Positions 59,118 through 64,000 of a stretch of 64,000 bases of DNA are shown here, piece after piece. The notes beneath the pieces were generated by a model, which saw nothing but the letters and a program-made list of their open reading frames with translations, made no database searches and was not told the DNA's origin. Made by a program: the position numbers and the translations under genes. This stretch comes from Aureimonas sp. Leaf324 (GTDB lineage Bacteria > Pseudomonadota > Alphaproteobacteria > Rhizobiales > Rhizobiaceae). The stretch lies in contig NZ_LMOH01000004.1 of the NCBI RefSeq assembly GCF_001423245.1, forward strand, positions 1 to 64,000, in the 5' to 3' direction. Each line of letters opens with the position of its first letter. Positions within the stretch are counted from its first letter, which is position 1.

Positions 59118-59666
59118 TCAGCCGCCGATCGGCGCCACGGGTCCGAGGGAAAGCTGGTGCAGCGCGTCGTCCACCACGGCCTCCGGCGACGCCTCGACCG
59201 ACACGCGCACGCCGTCCTCGTCCGGCTGCAACGGCTCGAAGTCGGCATATTGCGAGGCGAGCAGCGAGGGCGGCATGTAGTGTCCCTTGCGCTTCTCCAT
59301 GCGCTCGCGGATCAGCGCCTCGTCGCCCTTCAACTCCACGAAGCGCACCCGCGCCGCCGCCCCGCGCAACACATCGCGATAGCGCCGCTTCAGCGCCGAG
59401 CAGGTGATCACGGTGGAACGCCCGGCCGCCGCCTCGCCCGACACCCAGTCGCGGATCGCGACCAGCCAGGGCGCCCGGTCTTCGTCGTTCAGCGGGATGC
59501 CGGCCGACATCTTGTCGATATTGGCCTTCGGGTGAAACTCGTCGGCCTCGGCGAAGCGCCAGCCGAGCCCCGTCGCCAGCCCCTTCGCCGTGGTCGTCTT
59601 GCCGGTGCCGGACGGGCCCATGACGACGAGGCAGACGGGGCGGTCGGAGGCTGGGGCTACGGACAA
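59118..59666 (-). CDS. gntK: Gluconokinase
   Basis: A 182-aa P-loop kinase. It has Walker A in VVMGPSGTGKTT, the substrate region ADEFHPKANIDKMSAGIPLNDEDRAPWL (typical of GntK) and ITCSALKRRYRDVLRG. It phosphorylates gluconate to 6-phosphogluconate. It starts with TTG at 59666, preceded by GAGG at six bases. Its place between hemJ and rho is unusual compared with the core genes around it. Confidence 0.9.
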   Translation of the reverse strand: MSVAPASDRPVCLVVMGPSGTGKTTTAKGLATGLGWRFAEADEFHPKANIDKMSAGIPLNDEDRAPWLVAIRDWVSGEAAAGRSTVITCSALKRRYRDVLRGAAARVRFVELKGDEALIRERMEKRKGHYMPPSLLASQYADFEPLQPDEDGVRVSVEASPEAVVDDALHQLSLGPVAPIGG

Positions 59667-59737
59667 GGGGAACCTCGGCTCCGGGGGATTTCAGGTCCGC
59701 GTTAGATCGCACCGGCGGGGCGAAAGGCAAGCCGCGA

Positions 59738-60265
59738 TCAGAAGGGCTTCACCACCACGAGGATCACGATCACCACCATGAGGAGCGCCGGCACCTCGTT
59801 CATGATCCGCCAATGCCGGCTCGACTTGGTGATCTCGTCGCGCTCCAGCCGCTTGCGCGAAGCCGACAGGTAGCCGTGGACGCCCGACAAGAGCACCACG
59901 AAGAGGAGCTTGGCATGCAGCCAGCCGCCCCGGAACTGGAACACCTCGATCGCGAGCCACAGGCCCGCCACCCAGGTCACGACCATCGCCGGGTTGATGA
60001 TGCCGCGCATCAGGCGCCGCTCCATCACCTTGAACGTCTCGGCCTCGCGCGACCCCGCCCCCGCCTCCGTGTGGTAGACGAAGAGGCGCGGCAGATAGAG
60101 CATCCCCGCCATCCACGAGATCACCGCGAGGATGTGAAGGCTCTTCACCCACGCTTGCGCCTCGAGCGGCACCAGCCCGAACAGGACGATTGCCAGCACC
60201 ACGCCGCCGGCCAGCGCATAGAGCAGCGAACGGTCCTTCGCGACGGGCTTGGGCAAAACGGTCAT
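59738..60265 (-). CDS. hemJ: Protoporphyrinogen oxidase HemJ
   Basis: A 175-aa four- to five-helix membrane protein. It has the family motifs VKSLHILAVISWMAGMLYLPRLFVYH (conserved His residues), RRLMRGIINPAMVVTW and LHAKLLFVVLLSGVHGYLS (conserved Lys). HemJ oxidises protoporphyrinogen IX in bacteria lacking HemG/HemY. GGAGG precedes the ATG. Downstream of hemE, so two haem-pathway genes are adjacent next to the origin, as in other alphaproteobacteria. Confidence 0.9.
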   Translation of the reverse strand: MTVLPKPVAKDRSLLYALAGGVVLAIVLFGLVPLEAQAWVKSLHILAVISWMAGMLYLPRLFVYHTEAGAGSREAETFKVMERRLMRGIINPAMVVTWVAGLWLAIEVFQFRGGWLHAKLLFVVLLSGVHGYLSASRKRLERDEITKSSRHWRIMNEVPALLMVVIVILVVVKPF

Positions 60266-60347
60266 GGCATCCTCCGGCAGGGCTCCCCGCCTGCCTAGTC
60301 GAGAACCGCACCGAACGGAAGCGGTGGGGTGAAGACGGGGGCGCCGC

Positions 60348-60392
60348 CCCCGACCCCGCCAGGGGAAATGATTTCCCCTGGCGGGGTCGGGG
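60348..60392. repeat. Very large perfect inverted repeat between hemJ and hemE
   Basis: Two 22-base arms (60348-60369 and 60371-60392), separated by one G, are perfect reverse complements, starting CCCCGACCCCGCCAGGGG. Pairing continues outward with GCCGCC/GGCGGC after a single bulged C. It lies 11 bases beyond the hemE stop and could terminate hemE, but no T run follows. Similar long GC palindromes occur as dispersed elements in alphaproteobacteria. Confidence 0.75.
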
Positions 60393-60403
60393 CGGCAGCC
60401 CCG

Positions 60404-61429
60404 CTATCCCCCCCGCCGCACCCGCTCGACGAGGTGCTCGACATGGGCGATCGGCGCGTCAGGCGTGATGCCGTGGCCGAGGTTGAAGATCAGCGGGCCG
60501 TGGCCGAGGCTCCGGAGGATGGCGTCGATGCCCTCGTCCAGCGCGCGGCCGCCGGCGATGAGGCGGAGCGGGTCGAGGTTGCCCTGGACCGGGCCCTGCC
60601 GCTGGAGATCGGCGGCGAAGGAGAAGGGGACGGACCAGTCGAGGCCGACGGCATCGACGCCCGTGCCCTCGCGATAGGCGGGCAGGAGCGGTCCGGCGCC
60701 CTTGGGGAAGCCGATGATGCGGGCCTGGGGCACGGCGGCGCGCACGCGCTCGACGATGCGCCGGGTGGGGCCGATCGAGAAGCGATGGAAGGACAGTTCG
60801 TCGAGGACGCCCGCCCAGGAATCGAAGATCTGGACGCAGTCGGCCCCCGCCTGCAGCTGGCGGATCAGGTACTCGGCGCTCATCTCGGCGAGGAGCTCCA
60901 GAAGTTCGTCCATGGCCTCCGGGTGCTGGTAGGCGAAGCGCCGCGCCGGACCCTGGTCGGGTGTGCCGTGGCCGGCGATCATGTAGGTCGCCACCGTCCA
61001 GGGCGCGCCGCAGAAGCCGATGAGGGTGGTCTCCTCGGGGAGTTCGGCGCGCAGGCGCGTGACGGTTGCGATCACGGGCGCGAGGTGGGTCTCGGCGTTG
61101 GTGGGGTCGAGGCCGGCGATCTCGTGCGGCGCGATCGGATCCATCTGCGGACCCTCGCCTTGCACGAAACGAACGTTGCGCCGCAGGGCATCGGGGATCA
61201 CGAGAATGTCGGAAAAGAGGATCGCCGCGTCGAAGCCGAAGCGGCGGATCGGCTGCAGCGTCACCTCGGTCGCAAGATCCGGATTGTAGCAGAGGTCGAG
61301 GAAGCCGCCGGCCCGCGCCCGCGTCTCGCGGTATTCGGGGAGGTAGCGCCCGGCCTGGCGCATCAGCCAGATGGGGGGCGGGAACACGGTCTCGCCGGCG
61401 AGAACGCGCAGGAGCTTGCGCTCTGGCAT
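60404..61429 (-). CDS. hemE: Uroporphyrinogen decarboxylase
   Basis: A 341-aa TIM-barrel enzyme. It has the signature [14 protein letters not shown] near residue 25, the invariant catalytic aspartate in [39 protein letters not shown] and [11 protein letters not shown] at the C-terminus. It decarboxylates uroporphyrinogen III to coproporphyrinogen III. AAAGGTG precedes the ATG at 61429. In Caulobacter and many relatives the replication origin abuts hemE, matching the gap upstream here. Confidence 0.95.
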   Translation of the reverse strand: MPERKLLRVLAGETVFPPPIWLMRQAGRYLPEYRETRARAGGFLDLCYNPDLATEVTLQPIRRFGFDAAILFSDILVIPDALRRNVRFVQGEGPQMDPIAPHEIAGLDPTNAETHLAPVIATVTRLRAELPEETTLIGFCGAPWTVATYMIAGHGTPDQGPARRFAYQHPEAMDELLELLAEMSAEYLIRQLQAGADCVQIFDSWAGVLDELSFHRFSIGPTRRIVERVRAAVPQARIIGFPKGAGPLLPAYREGTGVDAVGLDWSVPFSFAADLQRQGPVQGNLDPLRLIAGGRALDEGIDAILRSLGHGPLIFNLGHGITPDAPIAHVEHLVERVRRGG

Positions 61430-61614
61430 GGGACACCTTTCGGGAAGCGGCACGGGCGAGGCGAGGGATGCCCGGCGCGAGACCCCGCGTCCAGTCTCTT
61501 TCGAGACGGCCGGAGGGCTGAGCGCCGACCGCTCGTCAGATAGCCCGGAGGGTTTTCCCGTCCGCCCCTCTTAGAAAAGAAATCCATGAATCTGAGATTC
61601 TGATTCTATGAGTC

Positions 61615-61623
61615 GGTGGATCA
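61615..61623 (-). other. Candidate DnaA box TGATCCACC
   Basis: GGTGGATCA on the plus strand reads TGATCCACC on the minus, 8 of 9 bases matching the Caulobacter-type box. It is next to an A/T-rich segment. Confidence 0.45.
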
Positions 61624-61800
61624 TGGGAATTCACAGGGGCGAAACGATGGGCCGCAAACCGGGGTCCGATGCGGCAGGCGGCGCGATGGGGCGAAGTGGC
61701 TGCGGCATCAGGCGGTTGGCCGCGATCGCGGCTCGGGGGTCAGCGGGCGCGTCCCCGAAATTCACAAGCGCACGCCCACAGCCTCCCGGCGCTCGTGAAC

Positions 61801-61809
61801 TGTGGATGA
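61801..61809 (-). other. Candidate DnaA box TCATCCACA
   Basis: TGTGGATGA on the plus strand reads TCATCCACA on the minus, 8 of 9 bases matching TTATCCACA. Confidence 0.5.
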
Positions 61810-62044
61810 CGGCGGAGTTTTCAAACGGGGCGAAATCGCTTGCCAGCCGGCCGCGCCGCCGGTCCCCTGATTCCCACAGAGGGCCGACAATTGCGGGGGG
61901 CGCTTCAGCTTTCGCTGGACGGGCGGGGGAGAATCGAGTCCCGCTTCGTCCGGCGGCTTCCCGCATTTCGCGGGCTCAAATAAACAAGCGCTGTTTGAAC
62001 AAAGATTTAAGGACGCGCGGCAACGCGCGGGAAAGGATGCCGGC

Positions 62045-62644
62045 ATGAATCGCGATCTCGTCCTGGCCTCGGGAAGCCGCCACCGGCAGGCGCTGCTCAC
62101 GCAAGCCGGCATCCGGGCCGAGGCCGATCCCTCGACGCTGGACGAGCGACTGGTCGAGGCGCCGCTGAAGGATTCCGGCGCGACGCCCGACGAGGTGGCG
62201 CTGGTGCTGGCCGAGGCGAAGGCGGTCGACGTGTCCGAGCGGCGCCCCGGGGCGCTGGTGATCGGGGCCGACCAGGTCCTGTCGGTCGGCGACGAGATCC
62301 TGCACAAGCCGGCCGACATGGAGGCCGCGCGTCGCACGCTCCTGAAACTGTCGGGCCGCACGCACGATCTCGACAGCGCCGTGGTGCTGGCCGAAGGGGG
62401 GGCGGCGGTCTGGCGGCATGTCTCGCGCGCCTCGATCACCTTCCGCGACCTCACGCCGGCCGAGATCGGGCGCTACCTCGCCGCGGCCGGAGACGGGGTG
62501 CTGACGAGCGTCGGCGCCTATCAGGTGGAGGGGCGCGGCCTGCAGCTGATGGAGCGGATCGAGGGCGACCTCTTCACCATCATCGGCCTGCCCATGCTGC
62601 CGCTGATCCGGGAACTCCGGGCGCGGGGCGCGCTCGATGCGTGA
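62045..62644 (+). CDS. maf: Maf-family nucleotide pyrophosphatase
   Basis: A 199-aa Maf protein. It has [17 protein letters not shown] at the N-terminus, [27 protein letters not shown] and [20 protein letters not shown]. These house-cleaning enzymes hydrolyse modified nucleotides (YceF-like proteins act on m7GTP). AAAGGA precedes the ATG. It is the first rightward gene after the proposed origin and overlaps aroE by eight bases. In Agrobacterium-type genomes a PPDK regulatory protein gene lies between origin and maf, and none is seen here. Confidence 0.9.
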   Translation: MNRDLVLASGSRHRQALLTQAGIRAEADPSTLDERLVEAPLKDSGATPDEVALVLAEAKAVDVSERRPGALVIGADQVLSVGDEILHKPADMEAARRTLLKLSGRTHDLDSAVVLAEGGAAVWRHVSRASITFRDLTPAEIGRYLAAAGDGVLTSVGAYQVEGRGLQLMERIEGDLFTIIGLPMLPLIRELRARGALDA

Positions 62645-63473
62645 GGCCCCCCGCGCCTTCGTCACCGGCTGGCCGATCTCCCATTCCCGCTCGCCGCTGA
62701 TCCACGGGACGTGGCTTCGCGACCTGCGGATCCCGGGCTCGTATGAGCGGATCGCCGTACCGCCGGAGGATTTCTCGAGGTTTCTCGACCGGCTGCAGGG
62801 CGAGGGCTTTGCCGGCGGCAACGTCACCATCCCGCACAAGGAAGCCGCGTTCGCGGCCGCCGCCCGGCTCGACGCGGCGGCCGAGGCGATCGGCGCGGTC
62901 AATACGCTCTGGTTCGAGGACGGCCTGCTGACCGGCGGCAACACCGACGCCTACGGCTTCTCCGCCAATCTCGACGAGCGGCTGGCGGGCTGGCGCGAGG
63001 CGCGAACTGCGGTGGTGCTGGGCGCGGGCGGTGCGGCCCGCGCCGTGGTGCATGCGCTGCGAGAAGCCGGGATCGCCCGCATCACCATCCTCAACCGGAC
63101 GCGCGCACGCGCCGAGCGTCTGGCGGACGCCTTCGGGGCCGAGGCGGGCGGCGAGGACGACTTTTCCGCGCTCGCCCGGTCCTGCGACCTCGTGGTCAAC
63201 ACGCGGCCCGCCGACCCGGAGGGCCTCCGCGAGGCCGACACGCGCGCGATCGAGGCCCTGCCGGAGGGTGCCCTCGTCACCGACATCGTCTATGTCCCGC
63301 TGGCAACGCCGATCCTTCAGGCCGCCTCCGCGCGCGGCCTTCGCACCGCCGACGGGCTCGGCATGCTCCTGCATCAGGCGGTGCCGGGCTTCGAGCGCTG
63401 GTTCGGGCAGCGGCCCACCGTCGACGAGGCGCTGCGTCGGGCCGTGATCGCCGACATCGAGGCGCACGCGTGA
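62637..63473 (+). CDS. aroE: Shikimate dehydrogenase
   Basis: A 278-aa enzyme. It has the shikimate-binding [16 protein letters not shown], the catalytic lysine in [13 protein letters not shown], the aspartate in GGNTDAYGF and the NADP site [15 protein letters not shown] followed by [11 protein letters not shown]. It reduces 3-dehydroshikimate in aromatic amino acid synthesis. The start overlaps maf and the stop overlaps coaE as GTGA, so maf-aroE-coaE is one tightly coupled operon. Confidence 0.95.
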   Translation: MREAPRAFVTGWPISHSRSPLIHGTWLRDLRIPGSYERIAVPPEDFSRFLDRLQGEGFAGGNVTIPHKEAAFAAAARLDAAAEAIGAVNTLWFEDGLLTGGNTDAYGFSANLDERLAGWREARTAVVLGAGGAARAVVHALREAGIARITILNRTRARAERLADAFGAEAGGEDDFSALARSCDLVVNTRPADPEGLREADTRAIEALPEGALVTDIVYVPLATPILQAASARGLRTADGLGMLLHQAVPGFERWFGQRPTVDEALRRAVIADIEAHA

Positions 63474-64000
63474 AGGTCCTCGGCCTCACCGGCTCGATCG
63501 GCATGGGCAAGTCGACGACGGCCGAGATGTTCGAAGCGCTCGGCGTGCCCGTCCATTCCGCCGACGCCGCCGTGCACCGCCTCTATGCCGGGCGCGCCGC
63601 GCCGCTGGTGGAGGCGCGCTTTCCCGGCACGGTGCGGGACGGCGTCGTCGATCGTGCGGCGCTCGGCGCGCGTGTCCTCGGCGACGCCGAAGCGCTTGCC
63701 GCGCTGGAAGCCATCGTCCACCCGCTGGTGCGCGAGGAGGAGCGGGCGTTCCTTGAGGCCGCGCGCGAGGCCGGGGCGCCGCTGGCAGTCCTCGACATTC
63801 CCCTTCTCTTCGAGACCGGCGGCGAGGGGCGGGTCGATGCCGTCCTCGTCGTCACCGCGCCGCCGGATGTCCAGCGCGCGCGCGTCCTCGCGCGCCCCGG
63901 CATGACGGCCGAGCGGTTCGAAAAGATCCTCACGAGCCAGATGCCGGACGCCGAGAAGCGACGCCGCGCCGACTTCGTGATCGACACGGGCGAGGGACTG
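63470..64000 (+). CDS. coaE: Dephospho-CoA kinase, 3' end beyond the window
   Basis: 177 codons are visible before the window ends. P-loop [16 protein letters not shown] at the N-terminus, [13 protein letters not shown] (substrate Asp), [22 protein letters not shown] and [24 protein letters not shown] are all typical of CoaE. It phosphorylates dephospho-CoA in the last step of CoA synthesis. GTG start at 63470 overlaps the aroE stop. The missing part should be only about 20 residues. Confidence 0.94.
   Translation, partial: MKVLGLTGSIGMGKSTTAEMFEALGVPVHSADAAVHRLYAGRAAPLVEARFPGTVRDGVVDRAALGARVLGDAEALAALEAIVHPLVREEERAFLEAAREAGAPLAVLDIPLLFETGGEGRVDAVLVVTAPPDVQRARVLARPGMTAERFEKILTSQMPDAEKRRRADFVIDTGEGL

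Larger units (their letters stand above)
61430..62044. other. oriC: Probable chromosomal origin of replication (oriC)
   Basis: A 615-base non-coding gap between divergently transcribed hemE and maf. Genes on both sides run away from it. It holds a DnaA-box-like TCATCCACA (61809-61801, one mismatch to TTATCCACA) and TGATCCACC (61623-61615, one mismatch to the Caulobacter TGATCCACA). A/T-rich patches lie at about 61571-61610 and 61977-62010 in otherwise GC-rich DNA. Origins sit next to hemE in Caulobacter, Sinorhizobium and relatives. Only two convincing boxes are seen by eye. Short frames in the gap look like noise. Confidence 0.7.

Overview
The window is 64 kb of high-G+C chromosome from an alphaproteobacterium, most probably of the Hyphomicrobiales (Rhizobiales). 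The placement rests on gene order: a zapE-sucCDAB-lpd block, an Omp19-like protease-inhibitor lipoprotein, a 180-kDa-class NAD glutamate dehydrogenase, a Mur-like Fur regulator, and the run leuS-lptE-holA / parB-parA-rsmG-mnmG-mnmE-rho-hemJ-hemE-[origin]-maf-aroE-coaE. Family-level placement (an Aurantimonas-like lineage is one possibility) is a guess. I see no prophage, insertion sequence, CRISPR array, tRNA or rRNA gene. Almost everything is core chromosome.

Left part (1-16.6 kb). A near-consensus, rRNA-type promoter fires leftward off the window edge. It is followed by a Fur/Mur-type regulator, an OsmC-like peroxidase, XerC, a TraB/GumN protein and two small orphan genes. Then comes a minus-strand TCA operon: sucC, an unannotated small membrane protein, sucD, sucA, sucB, an SDR oxidoreductase, an exported protein, a MAPEG protein and lpd. 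zapE lies upstream of sucC. The malate dehydrogenase gene that usually sits between zapE and sucC in relatives is absent.

Middle (16.7-45 kb). This part holds an Omp19-like lipoprotein and a DAACS symporter, then a pdxY operon whose second gene is an in-frame fusion of a DUF429 domain to a beta-carbonic anhydrase. Next come the giant gdhB, purH, a heparinase-like gene behind a perfect TTAA-N7-TTAA CtrA-type site, rsmB, an ankyrin protein, htpX, an SDHAF4 homologue, an exported thermonuclease-like protein and a guanidinium exporter gene (gdx) behind a guanidine-II (mini-ykkC) riboswitch. It continues with cfa, a DUF1003 protein preceded by a tiny 25-codon transcription unit with an exceptionally strong ribosome-binding site, an HD-GYP phosphodiesterase, acsA, an AI-2E-family permease and yggS.

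Right part (45-64 kb). This is the replication and partition neighbourhood. leuS-lptE-holA and an aldo/keto reductase run rightward. parB, parA, rsmG, mnmG, mnmE with a coupled YbaK-type deacylase, rho, gluconokinase, hemJ and hemE run leftward. maf, aroE and coaE run rightward off the edge. The 615-bp hemE-maf gap has DnaA-box-like sites and an AT-rich stretch and is the probable oriC. Four parS palindromes (about 7.75, 26.4, 37.3 and 53.6 kb) are spread over some 46 kb on one side of it; two lie inside coding sequence.
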